This document shows, in pieces, positions 10,980 through 21,985 of a stretch of 64,000 nucleotides of DNA. Positions within the stretch are counted from its first letter, which is position 1. Each line of letters opens with the position of its first letter. The DNA is from Sympetrum striolatum (lineage: Eukaryota > Arthropoda > Insecta > Odonata > Libellulidae): the NCBI GenBank assembly GCA_947579665.1, contig CANPUZ010000048.1:868001-932000 (forward strand), given 5' to 3'. The notes under the pieces were generated by a model, which saw only the letters and a program-made list of their open reading frames with translations, made no database searches and was not told the DNA's origin. Both the position numbers and the translations under genes were made by a program.

Positions 10980-12860
10980 GTATGTGTGGATATTCATTCA
11001 TTAATGAGATTCTGTTAAGTACATGTACTGTTGAATAATAGTGGTTCAGAAGATATGTACTTTTATATAAAATGTACATATTTTATTCATCGATTAAAAA
11101 AGATGAAATAGAATAATAGAAAAACATAACAATAATAATAATTAAATCATAAAAGAATTTATAAATATTAAAATTGTCAATATTAAGCTTAAGACTCACA
11201 AGGGGAAACTCACTTTTGACCGAGGATTTTGTTAAAAATTTTTGTGATGATGCAGGAAGTATGGCAATGAAAAAGAGTATAGGCGTTTGTCTAAATGGGC
11301 CTCAGTTTTGTTGCAATAATTAATTGAAAATTGACAATCTGAGTATAGACAACTCTGCATTACACACATGCGCTAGATCAAATCTGTAAGGAATAACCCG
11401 CTGTTTTCAAGTAATTCTCAAATCTTATTTTTTTTTTCTTTTGATGTATATTTTCCCTGTTACTCACTGATAGGCATAAGGCAATATTTCCATTATTTCA
11501 CCCGATAGAGTAACCTAATTTCAACCAAATGAACTTCGATGATGGAGAGCCTCGCTAAAAGTATGATGAATGAGGGAAATGGTTTCTCGAATCATTCAAT
11601 GTTCGTTGTTACTAATTACATTAGCTATCTTCTAGTACTTGAAACAATAGCATTCACAAGTGCTATTTTTCATTTCACATCTAACCTAAGAATGTAAAAG
11701 GAACTTGTGTTCGACTGATTCAGAATTTCATAACTAAAAGTAGCAGATTACTTCCGGAATTTAATAACAATATCAATCACTAGGTGCTTTATAGTTGTGT
11801 GTCGGATAGTAAACAATCTGCTTGGACTAAAATTTAGTAAACATTCAAAAATTATTTATCCAAAAAGTAATAACTAAACAGTATGTCATCGTTATCATAT
11901 TTCCGCAACTATTACAAATTAAAACCTCTATACATAAATTGATCTCAAAGAAACCTTTCGGTGAAGAATAAACAAGCTTCCATACGTATTAGGGCGATGG
12001 TGCAAACACGATGACAATACTTTCCTAACATAAAGCAGATTGTTTGAAATTAAATATCACGGCATGTTCCAGCAATATATTTACTTGACCTTCCTCGCAG
12101 AATCAAAATGGCAAATGTATCACTGATATAGCATTATTCCCACAACATCTTTGAAGAATATAAACTGTTTTGTTTTGTAGAAATATCTTACAAAACTTAT
12201 TGGCTTTTATTCTATGTACAGGTACATGCATGGTACCTTCGGTACTAGTTAACAGCCATGAACCTTTCCAAATTCATAAATGCAAGAATTTTCTGTAGGG
12301 TCCCATACGCCAAATGCATAATCAATATTAGATTAAGATTTAACAAACAAATTATGTACCTTAGCTTGTGGGATTTCTCTTCGTGCCTATCGACTATTTT
12401 CTTGACGAAGCTAAGTTTCCATGTGATCGTCCACAAATATTACAGATGTGGTTACCCATCGTTAATTCACATTAATTACTTAAGTTATTCACAAAGGTTA
12501 CCAGTAACTCTTGTGAGGGCATCTTTGATCTCAAATCAATTTCATATTCCAGTTTTGCTGACAAAACAAATTTGTTTTCCCACGGAAGTACTGCGGGCTA
12601 TCTTTCGCAATGTTAGCAATAGACTTCTCTCGATACTAGGGTTGCCAGATCCAGATCGGAAAAAACCGCCTCCTGATCGTGCTGAGATAGCCCAAATCCA
12701 CCCAATGTTCACTTTCCAACGGCATATGGGAAATTCATATAAATATATACAAAAATAAACATCTAAAGACCTTTATTTTGCAAGTGAGTGCATGAAGTAT
12801 ATTAATTTTGGTATATTAAGAATATGAAGAATTAAATAATTTTTCAAAATTATTAGTGGA
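10980..12860. other. AT-rich stretch; one long frame of doubtful coding value
   Basis: A plus frame at 12258-12758 spans 166 codons. It is rich in residues expected from AT-rich chance translation and has no recognised domain. The opposite strand is also largely open. A motif AGGGTTGCCAGAT near 12650 resembles ends of dispersed repeats. No gene is called. Confidence 0.35.
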
Positions 12861-12864
12861 ATTT

Positions 12865-13270
12865 CATTTCCATGATAAACTTGTTTTTTTTTTTACTTTC
12901 AGAAATAAAATTAATTTTATTATGTACGAACTTCATCATTGTTGCTGTAATCACTCTATTCATTTGCGTCCTCAAGCGACTCCTGAAAGAGTTGAAAATT
13001 TTTATGGAAGTTTTAATTGAGAAATTATTTCAAATATACTGTGATTGCAAATTAAAAGGATATTTCTTTAATTGATAACTTAATTAACTTTTGCAATTGC
13101 TCTTAAATTCCTTGATTTTAACACTTACGCTTGCATTGTATTTTCTTAAAAAGAAGACCATGACTTTTGTAATGGTAACTTCTTGTAAACACAGAATTCT
13201 AGTATTTTATACCTCTTAATTTACTTTAAATTTATCATAGTGTCAGTTTTGAAATTTAAAATTAGTGTTG
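12865..13270 (+). repeat. direct duplication D2, copy 1
   Basis: Diverged copy of 13665-14060 in the same orientation. Shared blocks include CTCCTGAAAGAGTTGAA against TTCCTGAAAGAGTTGAA, GAAGTTTTAATT, ATACTGNGATTG, and the ACTTCNTGTAAA and ATTTTATAC blocks. Copy 1 holds a 67-codon frame (12872-13075) with a hydrophobic stretch, but copy 2 is closed by stops. The repeat is therefore better supported than a gene. Confidence 0.6.
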
Positions 13271-13418
13271 ATTGATAGAGCATAGTAATTTAAATTAAAA
13301 ATATTACAGTTGGCAAACAACCTCCAGAAGGGGATAATTTTATTTTAGCAATAGTTGCCTTTTCTACTCTTTTCTAACGACTAAGTATTAGAACAACTTT
13401 TTTTTTCTATCGTTGCAG

Positions 13419-13552
13419 AATCAATAAACTACATATTAGTTCATTAAAACTACCTGAGAAAATACAGTGGCCTAGAATGCTAATTCCTGCATTAATAACT
13501 GGACTTAAATTGGATGCATCGACTAAACAGGCAATTTTTAAAATTGTCAGAA
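13419..13552 (+). CDS. internal coding exon of an unrecognised gene
   Basis: A strong acceptor (T-rich tract then TTGCAG at 13413-13418) and a consensus donor GTAAGA at 13553 bracket 134 nt. One base of split codon is followed by 44 open codons, beginning INKLHISSLKLPEKIQW and ending KQAIFKIVR, with one base left over (phase 1 to phase 1). The other two frames contain stops. Composition (Leu/Lys/Ile, amphipathic) is protein-like, but the family is not recognised. No partner exon with matching phase was confirmed. It sits between the two copies of duplication D2. Confidence 0.45.
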
Positions 13553-13664
13553 GTAAGAATTCATAGCCTTCAAGATGAAATTTCACTTAGCATGAGGAAG
13601 CATGCGCTTAAAACCCAAAATTGAACAAGGAGTGAAAAATTCATAGCCAATTATAACTTTAAAT

Positions 13665-14060
13665 TTCTTAATCACAGTTATTTTTAATCTTGTGGCTATA
13701 CTAATTTAACCTTAATCGTTACTGTAATTGCTTTATTCTTTGTCCTTGAACAATTCCTGAAAGAGTTGAATGTGTTTTACGAAAGTTTTAATTCTGAATT
13801 TATTTCCAATATACTGAGATTGTAAATCCAAGGCATATTTCTGTGATGTATTACTAAAAGATAATGTAATAACTTTTCCAATAACTGTCAAATTCTACAA
13901 TTTTACTACTTTCACATTAAATATTGTTCAAATGAAAACTACATATTTCATAACAGCTACTTCATGTAAAATCAAAAGTGGAATATTTTATACTTTCTAG
14001 TTTATTTAAAACGTTATTACAGTATGTTTTGAAATATAATATAGGTGTTATGACTGCTTG
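13665..14060 (+). repeat. direct duplication D2, copy 2
   Basis: Second copy of the block at 12865-13270, offset about 790 bp. It keeps CCTGAAAGAGTTGAA, AAGTTTTAATTNNGAATTTATTTC, the ATACTGAGATTG block and a closing TATTTTATAC. Divergence and several stops indicate an old duplication. Confidence 0.55.
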
Positions 14061-14131
14061 AAACTATTTAAATAATTTTCTCATCCATGACTAAGGCTCT
14101 GAAAGGATTGAAATCTAATAGAAAAACAGCA

Positions 14132-14322
14132 TTAATATAGTTTTTCTTCAAATTCTTCCAGCCTGCTGATTTGCTCACTGTTGGCTGGATCGCAAGATTT
14201 TTGAAATGCATTAAATATGATATTAAAATAAACTTTTCTTGGAGTATTAGTCATTTCATTCCTTCTTGGTAGAAAGGCTACCTTAATGTTACACCTCTTC
14301 CCATTTTGTAATAGATGATTAC
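14132..14322 (-). CDS. short protein-like open frame, unknown
   Basis: On the minus strand a frame is open from after a TAA near 14323 to a TAA at 14132-14134. It includes KRCNIKVAFLPRR, then TNTPRKVYFNIIFNAFQ, and ends SEQISRLEEFEEKLY. The acidic, helical end looks like coding sequence. The first ATG would give only 41 residues. It could be a terminal exon (a possible acceptor AG lies near 14322) or a piece of a mobile element. The overlapping plus strand is also open for 36 codons. Confidence 0.3.
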
Positions 14323-14329
14323 TATAACT

Positions 14330-15370
14330 TTAAGAAATTTTTCTAATATGTGTTTTAAGCATTTGTATAAATAGTTCACTCTGCAGCATATAAGGAAACT
14401 TCAATCTAATAGAAAGTTAAGAACAAAAAATGATTGCAATGTGATCTTTCAAACCTGTCTATATAAAAGAATGGCATTCTATAAGTCAATTCCATAACAA
14501 TTGTTGTTGTTGATACAATTGTACAGTTTTAGCCAATCAATGTAATTACATGTCCATTTACTAATTTTTTCTATTAATTATTTAATAAATATATAACAAT
14601 AAATTGGTTTGAATTTAGTAAATGCATATAGTGTGGCCTCATGAGACATTTTGTGTGGCACAGTAATTTTTACAGGGACAAACATTGAATGCATTCTTAA
14701 AATAAAAAGATAGGTTCCAGATCTGGGTTAGGGATGAAATTTTAGACAATTTGTAAAGTCTTTAAAATTGAAGATCATAAGAATAAACACAATTCTAATA
14801 GTGAATGTATACTTCAGTCTTTCCATGTATCTATTAGGTACTTCTTATTCCTTTAAGATGTCACTTATCACATTTCTTGATCTTACTCTCTCTTAGGCAA
14901 CACACACATTATCATTGTATACTACTTGATAAATACTCAGTATTATATTCTTTTTTAATTTCTAAACCAGTGTGATAAACCTCTTTTATTCTGAAAATAT
15001 TTAGGTAGGTAATACACAGCAAATTTGTTCATTACAGACCATGGGGCCAGATTTCCATCATTCAACAACACTATACATGTCTCTTTACTTTTTTTCTTAG
15101 CACACAGTCCATCCAATTGTCTCTTACTCATTCCTATCATTAATTTGCACGAGACAATTTTCTTTTCCATTAAGCGTTGATAAGATGCTCATGTCTGGCT
15201 AACCATATTAAATCCCTGCTGCTCAGAACAGCTTTGGTCATTTCAGTAATGGTGCCTGTACTGTTAGTAGAATCAGCATTGCATCATTTTGGCCGAATTG
15301 CTATGTTTCTTTGAATTACCCCAAGTACATTCACAAATTTCTCTACATGACTAGGTCACTTAATCACCAA
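14330..15370. other. AT-rich stretch, nothing recognised
   Basis: The 71-codon minus frame at 14955-15170 has no recognised domain. No terminal repeats or RNA motifs were found. Confidence 0.4.
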
Positions 15371-15373
15371 CTA

Positions 15374-15858
15374 CAGTAAGCTCCCGTCTATCCAAATCGC
15401 ATTTATCCAAATCACGTTTTATCCTAAATCTGCTTTATCCGAACAAACATTTCCGAATGTGCCTACCCCACCTCCACCCACCGAATACCATCACGACCCA
15501 TTATTTGTTTGCTCATGACAACTCTTTAATACCCCTGTTCTTTCCCGCTGCCAAATAAGGTGGATTTTTTCTGTAAGAACGCAAAAAGAATGAGATTTGT
15601 CATTCGGCATTTAAAAACTTTGAGTTTTAAATCATATTTTGGCACCTTTTTAACACGTCAACACAAATTTTTCAGTCAAAAACATGCAGGGTTATTCACA
15701 ACCATATCAATAGCATTCTACGTACGCACGTTTTACGATCATATTTCACAGTATTGACGCAATTCGGGGTGTTTCATGCAGGACTTTGGTTTATCCGAAA
15801 TGTTCGTTATCCGAACCAGTCGCCATCCCGATCATTTCCGATAAACAGGAGTTTACTG
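15374..15858. mobile_element. pogo/Tigger-like MITE (485 bp)
   Basis: The left terminus reads CAGTAAGCTCCCGTCTATCC. The right terminus, reverse-complemented, reads CAGTAAACTCCTGTTTATCG. Both are followed by repeated TTATCCRAA blocks. TA lies immediately left (15372-15373) and TG immediately right (15859-15860), consistent with a TA duplication with one change. No transposase frame is present, so it is a short non-autonomous derivative. Confidence 0.75.
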
Positions 15859-15859
15859 T

Positions 15860-16450
15860 GTTGAATTATTTTCTTGGAAAAACATAACTTATAAAATTTC
15901 TTACGATCATTTTGGGAATACCTGTATCTCTTTTGTATTTTGTTGGAATTGAGTTCTTTTTTCGATTCTGGAGGTAATTGAGTAATACATTAAAGAAAGG
16001 TAAATTTAATCCATGGTAACCTCAAAATGCTCAAAACGTTTTCTTCCATAAAAAGTCCTACAAAAATGCCAGAATCTTAATAATTTGAAAAGACATCTCC
16101 AATTTGAAGAACTATTATTCATCATCATGGATTAAGTTAACGATATTTTACATTCATTCAATAAAAAATGGTCTTTTGTATCATATGTCTTTTTCTGAAC
16201 ATAATACTTTCATCAGTATGTCTATCTCACTGAGCTTAGGTTGAGGCAAAATGAAGAGTATTGACACTTGAAATACTTATGACGCTGAATATACATGACT
16301 GATAATAAAGGCTAAGTACATGAATACTGAAACCAGGGTATAGATACAGAATTCCCAGTTAATTACGTTAGCAGCTTTCTTGGGCATAGTTTCAGGATAA
16401 AACAGCTGCCTTCAAAATAAGACAATTTGGCACATCGATGGTACTCTCCC
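15860..16450. other. intergenic AT-rich stretch
   Basis: Nothing recognised. It lies between the MITE and the candidate terminal exon on the minus strand. Confidence 0.4.
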
Positions 16451-16451
16451 A

Positions 16452-16614
16452 TTAAAAATGGTAGTTTACAAATAAAAGGGAGGAATATCCTTCTAGCTGC
16501 AAATAGCTGTGATGATATATATGACAAGAGGGGGATGGTGTCTTCTTCCCCAATTCACAGGACAAAACCAGACTCCCCCTTGCACGTCTCTGCTCCACAT
16601 CTCTCCTGTACTTC
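16452..16614 (-). CDS. candidate terminal exon of the 16.4-19.6 kb membrane-like gene
   Basis: On the minus strand an acceptor ACATTTCAG ends at 16615 and is followed by an open frame. After one split-codon base it reads KYRRDVEQRRARGSLVLSCE and closes with a TAA at 16452. A basic tail of this type is common after a last membrane segment. A second frame (beginning STGEMWSRDVQGGVWF) is also open for some 40 codons and would fit a different upstream splice. The frame choice is therefore unsettled. It is the last candidate exon of a minus-strand chain continuing at 17248, 18141, 18315 and 19495. Confidence 0.35.
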
Positions 16615-17247
16615 CTGAAATGTAAAACAAACAAATAAATCTATATCAACAGCTTCTTACAGTGAAGGGGAGTAAAAAGGCTAAGTAAAGATATGGAATT
16701 TTAAAGGGAAAAAAAGACATATTCAAAACCATATCAATGACATCAACTTCTGAATGGTATTTGAAATGGAAAGTGTCATGAACAACTGCTCAAGTAGGAA
16801 TAGACTTGAGAAAAGTCAGACAAGACTTGGAATAGAACCTATAGCATCCATTTGCCTGTGGGCAGCTCCAGTTAATAGGACTATCAAGAGAAAAAAGGTC
16901 GAACTTTCTGTTTTAGGAGACTTAATATGCAAGGGCAACACTGCTTTGTTGGATAATAGTTACTTAGCTGTAATACTCCAAAATAATTTATTATAAAAAT
17001 CAAGGAAAGACATTTTCCAGCAATGCAGTGGCATAGTTTCAGCACTTGCATAACGATTGAAAAAGTTCTGATAAATCTCTAAATAATAATCCACAAAACA
17101 TAGTCTTCCACCAAAATGTCTGTTACAAGTAGATAAGTCCTCATAACAATAAATTGAAGAGTGTAGTTGAAAAAACTGGCACTTTCGTATTCCATAATAA
17201 TTTTAATGCATGAGAACAACATTTTACTGTAAGAGAATATTTCTTAC

Positions 17248-17344
17248 CTACTAGCACTTCCTGGTGAGTTAAAACTTCCAGAAGGTCCAGAGGAGTGAAG
17301 TAATGAATCCAACAAACCAAAATGAAGCAATAGGCCGGAAAAAA
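17248..17344 (-). CDS. candidate penultimate exon, acceptor not located
   Basis: A consensus donor GTAAGAAATA follows ...GCTAGTAG on the minus strand (exon edge at 17248). One frame reads LLHSSGPSGSFNSPGSAS and leaves two bases (AG), which completes a codon with the first base of the 16614 exon. Another frame (LLEVLTHQEVLV) fits the alternative frame of that exon. No convincing acceptor was found, so the upstream edge is only approximate. Confidence 0.25.
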
Positions 17345-18140
17345 ACAGAAATACTTAAAAATGAAAAACTGCAAGAGTCCTTTACAACAAACACTGAATA
17401 CAAAGGAATACAAAAGTAATGAAAACTAGATTCAACAATGAACACAACAAAAAATGTTCATTAAAACTGTGCAGTCATTACTTTAAAAGCAGGATTTATA
17501 TTCATTTCCAAATGAAAAAGAATTGATACTAATCAAGACTTTAAAATATCATACTTGAAAAATAATGCTAACAAAAGGATGCAACATACTACTCATTGTA
17601 ATTTAACTCTATTCTTGTACTTCTTTTTTATCATTTTCTTATACTAGATTAATATTTTCAGAGGAAAAGACATTGACAAGGTCTTGCTATTGCTTGTTAT
17701 CTACAGGCTTAGGGAAAGTTAACCTTCTTTCCTAAAAACCTTCAAAATACTTTTACAGTAGAGGAATTTGTATTAGAAACTGATGCAAAGGGAACAGTTA
17801 TATGAACAAAACAGTAACTTTACTAAATAGGGGACTAAAATAAACTCGACAAAATCCAAAAAAAAAATGACTAAATCCACTGAAATAACTTTCCAGAGAA
17901 GAAATTGTTAACTTGAAAGTTTCTTTCTGATTCTAGTTAGAAGAGATTAGCATGTTCTTAAAGTGAAGCAGAGAAGCAGCAGCAGTAGAGGCTTAAATTA
18001 TGCATTAGGGTTGCTATGGCTGTTAGTAGAGAATGCTGCATTATGAATAAAATAATAGGATGCCCCCTATAACATGCATTCTGAATAACATTAAAAACCA
18101 TACTCACTTAAGGAATTTTTTCCTTCTGGAGATCTTTTAC

Positions 18141-18171
18141 CATGGAATTCCTAAATGTTCTCCCAATACAT
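18141..18171 (-). CDS. candidate 31-nt micro-exon
   Basis: Minus strand: acceptor CATATTTCAG, then 31 nt, then donor GTAAAAGA. The first base completes the codon left by the exon at 18315 (AA+A, Lys). The remaining ten codons read CIGRTFRNSM. Splice phase is consistent with its neighbours. Its small size makes it uncertain without transcript data. Confidence 0.4.
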
Positions 18172-18314
18172 CTGAAATATGACAACAAGACTAAATCTTT
18201 GTGGGAAGAGAAACATTTAGCAGGATTGAATTAAATATTCCACCTATGTCACTAACTGTTACGCATTTAATAAAAAAAGCAAAGCTTAAATAAAACAAGT
18301 AGAATGAGTCTTAC

Positions 18315-18425
18315 TTGGGAATTGGCAAAGTCATGGTATCCCAACCAAATTTGGCAACCACCAGGAATTCTGATGCCACAATTGAGAGCAGTATCCATGA
18401 CTGGCGCCCTATCTTTGTACAATCC
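18315..18425 (-). CDS. internal exon, membrane-segment protein of unknown family
   Basis: Minus strand: acceptor with a T-rich tract ending CAG at 18426 and consensus donor GTAAGAC below 18315, enclosing 111 nt. In the frame dictated by the upstream exon it reads DCTKIGRQSWILLSIVASEF and continues LVVAKFGWDTMTLPIP. That gives one hydrophobic helix followed by a polar tail. Two bases (AA) carry over to the 18171 exon. All three phases agree across 19495, 18315 and 18141, which supports a real gene. The family is not recognised. Confidence 0.5.
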
Positions 18426-18954
18426 CTGAAAAAAATAATAGCAATTAATCTAAAATTCCATTTGCTTATTTGAATCTGCAAAGAGAAGGATTCAAAGAAA
18501 AATTATCTCATTTAATCCTTTGATACATACACAGGCTCCTGAGAAAATGAGATGAAAAGTTAAAAGAATAAAGCGATAATAACTGAACTTCAGAGTTGAA
18601 TGATCACCAATGGGACCTTGTATCAATGTCTTTGCTAAAGGCACTTATAAAAAACAGTTTTATAAAATTAGCTTCAGTTGTTTTTAAAAATAAATCTCAA
18701 ATTTAGAGACAGGAAAGGAAGAATCAAACAGGTAAATAAACAAATTACATCATGGACTTCACAAAAGTCTTGTAAACACTCAGAAGATAAAATTGTGAGG
18801 CAACAATTGATACAGGAAAGAAAGTATGCAGAATATTTAGAACTACTTGTGGGCTAATTTATGTTTCCTCAATGTATACAATTAAAAATTCTATACATCA
18901 CTTGATAGAGAAATGGTATTATATGAAAGTATGTTTTTTAGCATGGAATGATAT

Positions 18955-19445
18955 ACCATATTTACTCAAAAATAATGCACACCTTTTTGGGTTTTTTCCA
19001 ACTTGGGGTGCATGTTAGAATCAATGGATGCACAAAACTACTCATCCCATAGAGCAGGGCCAGCCGGATCCTCGGCTCACCCTAGTTTCATAAAACTCAC
19101 CCAATCAATGCACTATCGATGTTTAGACTATAAGAACCACAATAGACTAAACTCTAGGCTGACAGTTTTTAATTGAAAAGGAATTGGCCCATCAAACTTT
19201 TTAAATGACCGACTTTAACATGGGCACTTACCTAGGGAGTAGATGACTACCGACATTTCGTACACGGAATATACTTGAATAAATACATATAATTATCAGC
19301 ATATACGTGTATAGTACACACGTATTTAGTGCTATGAAAGACATGACCTTAAGGTGTGCATTACATTTGCAGGCAAATGAATTTTCAATTTCCGATGATC
19401 GAATTTTGGGGTGCCCATAACATTTGATGGCATATTATTTCCGAA
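18955..19445. mobile_element. possible degraded DNA transposon/MITE
   Basis: The left side has TTTACTCAAAAATAATGCAC, then ACTTGGGGTGCATG. The right side, inverted, has GGAAATAATATGCC and GGGCACCCCAAAATTCG. Paired AATAATGC and GGGTGC blocks near both ends suggest decayed terminal inverted repeats. Exact ends and target duplication could not be fixed. It lies in an intron of the candidate minus-strand gene. Confidence 0.35.
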
Positions 19446-19494
19446 CCGATATGAAGATAGTGTTATTAACTCACTATAAGGCATATAAACTTAC

Positions 19495-19573
19495 GGATCA
19501 TCCAAATACTGAAATACTTCCCTGAGGGCCACAGCCCCACATAAAATGTAAGGGATGAGATTCAAATAGTGAT
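19495..19573 (-). CDS. internal exon, membrane-segment protein of unknown family
   Basis: Minus strand: donor GTAAGTTT follows ...GATGATCC at 19495. The open frame reads HYLNLIPYILCGAVALREVF then QYLDDP. It contains one hydrophobic segment and leaves two bases (CC) that join the first base of the 18425 exon. The likely acceptor is TTCCTCCAG ending at 19574, preceded by a branch-like TTCTAAT. The frame is open further upstream, but a TGA at about 19613 blocks use of the stronger TTTTTCAG at 19634. This is the first recognised exon of the chain, and the 5' exons were not identified. Confidence 0.45.
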
Positions 19574-20176
19574 CTGGAGGAACCCACAGCACAAATTTAA
19601 AATTAGAAGGTATTCAACTCAGCCAAGAGGAACTGAAAAATAGTAAAGATAATTATTTACAAAAGTTTTCATTCATTTATAATGCGTTCTTCAAAAGCAA
19701 CAGCACTTTCATAGTTCCACACTTGATTCTAATGTATGAAACAATATAAATATCATTTAAAATCTAGATGGTTAGATAACAGTATGGAAAAACAAGATTT
19801 TTGTATGATGAATTAGCAACCTTGACTTAATAAATACACAGGCCGACAAATGTTACCTTTTTTTTAGAAACATGGATGGTAATAGCTTAACCAATTAGAG
19901 GTGGCTGATTCCAGAGATGAGCTCAGAAAAGTCTCACCACATTCTTATTGTAACTTTTACTTTTTTCTTACCCATAATTCCACATGTTTGCCTATATTTC
20001 AATTATCATGTCATAATATTTTTTCTCTTTTCATCAATGTTATATGAAGTATATATAAATATAACATAGGGAAATATAATCAAAACATTATTTATAATTT
20101 CCATAAAAAGTATGAATGAGCATTGAACCTACCTTTGAACATGGCAAAAAATCTTGTCTTCTAAAATATTCCCTTA

Positions 20177-20540
20177 TCTATATATATAAAAATGAATGTG
20201 TGTCTGTCTGTACTCGATAGATTCAAAAACCATACATCCAATCGTTGGGAAAATTTGGAAAATTATTAGGTACATCCCTGGGAAGGTTTTTGAAAATTTT
20301 ATTTTAAATCGGAGTACTCAGTTCGACTCCAGAAGGGAAAAACTGTTCCCATAAGAAATAAATGTAAAATTCGATTTAATCACTTGCATGCTTCCTTTCT
20401 TTTGCAAAATTAAATTAGAAATAACCAACGTATTGATTTAAAAGTAGCTCCAAAAGAAGGGTAATTGAATAAAGTTTCTTATGTTGGTCATGAAACATAG
20501 TTTACGATCAGAAATTACGAGACTTTGAATAATTAGATGA
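20177..20540 (+). mobile_element. possible Helitron-type 5' end and attached dispersed repeat
   Basis: From A|TCTATATATATAAAAATGAA at 20176 the sequence continues with TGTGTGTCTGTCTG and a GATTCAAAAACCATACATCC block. In many arthropod genomes an arrangement like this marks the 5' end of Helitron-like repeats starting TC after an A. From about 20390 the TTTTGCAAAATTAAATTAGAAAT block also occurs at 45055 and 58080, so this part is a dispersed repeat. No 3' hairpin plus CTRR terminus was found, so the Helitron assignment is tentative. Confidence 0.35.
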
Positions 20541-20768
20541 TAATTTTGATGAATTTTGAGGCTTACACGACCTTCGAGGAAAAACAAAAAGCGATACAGG
20601 GAAGTAGTTGGTCGGATAGTTACTTTTGGTTCCCACGAAGTATTAGAGAAGCTAATAGATCTTCAGGTTAGTTAGGGATGTTTTACACCCCCTGCCGCGT
20701 GCTACTGACGGATTGCTGGGTTTAAAAATGTAAATGTTATCTGTTGCAAAAAGAGACAAAATACGTAC

Positions 20769-20974
20769 TGTTTTTGACATCCAGGAATGAGACGAGCGTT
20801 GCAAGTAGACCGGCAAGCGCCACTGGACTCAGCAGCTGGCGATCGCTGTGGTACGGACAAAGGGTGAGGGTGCCTTTGCCTAAATGCGTCAAACCCTGTG
20901 CAATGCGCACCATGAACAGATTGTTAGGCTCCTTTGCGTGGAACTGCCCAAGCTGACGCAGCATTGCTGCCAGT
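20769..20974 (-). CDS. PSMD2: exon of 26S proteasome non-ATPase regulatory subunit 2 (PSMD2/Rpn1)
   Basis: The exon is 206 nt on the minus strand. Acceptor TTTTTGCAG precedes it at 20975 and donor GTACGT follows at 20768. The phase 2 start and phase 1 end enclose 68 codons. The translation begins [20 protein letters not shown] and includes [19 protein letters not shown] and [16 protein letters not shown]. This is the highly conserved C-terminal part of Rpn1, the large scaffold subunit of the 19S base that binds ubiquitin receptors and deubiquitinases. Splice sites argue against a processed retrocopy. The C-terminal exons expected downstream and the long N-terminal region expected upstream were not found in this window. 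This may therefore be one exon of a gene with very long introns, or an isolated duplicated exon. Confidence 0.85.
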
Positions 20975-20979
20975 CTGCA

Positions 20980-21740
20980 AAAACAATTCGATAAAATATT
21001 AAAAAATCATTACATACATTAGTGTTTTTACGCTTTCAGGAAGTTCATGTGTTCACCTGTTAATGTAAAAAGAATACTAAACCATTGTAAATGATCTAAG
21101 ATACCACTTGAAAATAGAAGATTAAAATTGAAAAAAGTATCCTAACATTGCTTTCAATGATATAGTTTGCAAAAGAAGAAACTTAATATGTGAATTTAAA
21201 AAACCTAAGCTGAGGGCTCAGGAAAACACTCACAAGAAGGGGAAAACCTGTGTAACCTACAGAAAACTATATTGATTTTATTTTAATTTTAATTGAGAAA
21301 TATTTAAACCTATGCATACTTTATACTGATTTACTTTGTAATTTATTATAATCTTGTATTTCTTTCTTGCAATATGGCTCTGCCCATATATAAATTTATA
21401 TTTATGAAGGTATCATCACTTCAAAGTTAATTTTTAAGTCTCCAAAAAATAATAATAATATTTATTAAGTACAGATCAAAAACCTGATTACGCAATACAT
21501 AAATGTTACATATTTTAACTATAAAAATGTTATTAAATTAATATGTCAGAAATATATTAAATCAATAGGAAAGTTATAGATCTATAAGTTTCCTATATTT
21601 ATAATATTAAATATACAAATGGTCTATCAATAGATAATTTGCAAGACGTAATAATACAGTGAGAGTAGAAGATACAGAAATACAAGGTACAAAAATACAA
21701 GTGCATTTGAGTTTATTACGAGCAATTAGTTTGTTTTTCA
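20980..21740. other. intronic or intergenic AT-rich stretch
   Basis: No further PSMD2 exon or other coding exon was seen upstream of the PSMD2 exon here. Confidence 0.4.
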
Positions 21741-21744
21741 GTTG

Positions 21745-21985
21745 GTTAAGAGAGGAAAGCAGTCAACATTAATACTATTCACATCCCTCATTAACCTTGA
21801 TAATGGTAAGATAAATTATGTTTATGAAATAACACCTGAAAAGGACATTTATTTATTATGCAGCATTGCGGTACATTCAAATTAATAAGAGATAGAAGTT
21901 CTGGAGAGTTGATATTGTTATTTAACAGTTTGTGTAAGAAAATAATTCCAAAATTCCTTCTCCTATCCTCTAAAATTCCCATATT
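21745..21985 (-). pseudogene. LINE (Jockey-like) ORF2 C-terminal remnant
   Basis: The minus frame has RRRNFGIIFLHKLLNNNI then SPELLSLINLNVP. This is the conserved tail of Jockey-type ORF2, where RR---I-FLYKLLNN-I-CPELL--I--NVP is typical. About 63 codons remain. The same region of a related element is seen at 33376-33651. No RT core adjoins it. Confidence 0.7.

Noticed and set aside
12258..12758. 166-codon plus open frame
   Set aside because: Both strands are largely open, composition is what AT-rich sequence gives, and no domain is recognised. A frame of this length is plausible by chance in 64 kb.
16800..16850. Possible B-box (GGTTCTATTCC, minus) near 16832
   Set aside because: No A box at the right distance and no pairing arms; likely chance.
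20177..20740. Complete Helitron
   Set aside because: Only a plausible 5' end was seen. No hairpin plus CTRR end or Rep/helicase frame was found.
20769..20974. PSMD2 segment as a processed retrocopy
   Set aside because: Homology stops exactly at consensus splice sites on both sides, and no adjoining exons or poly(A) tail are present.
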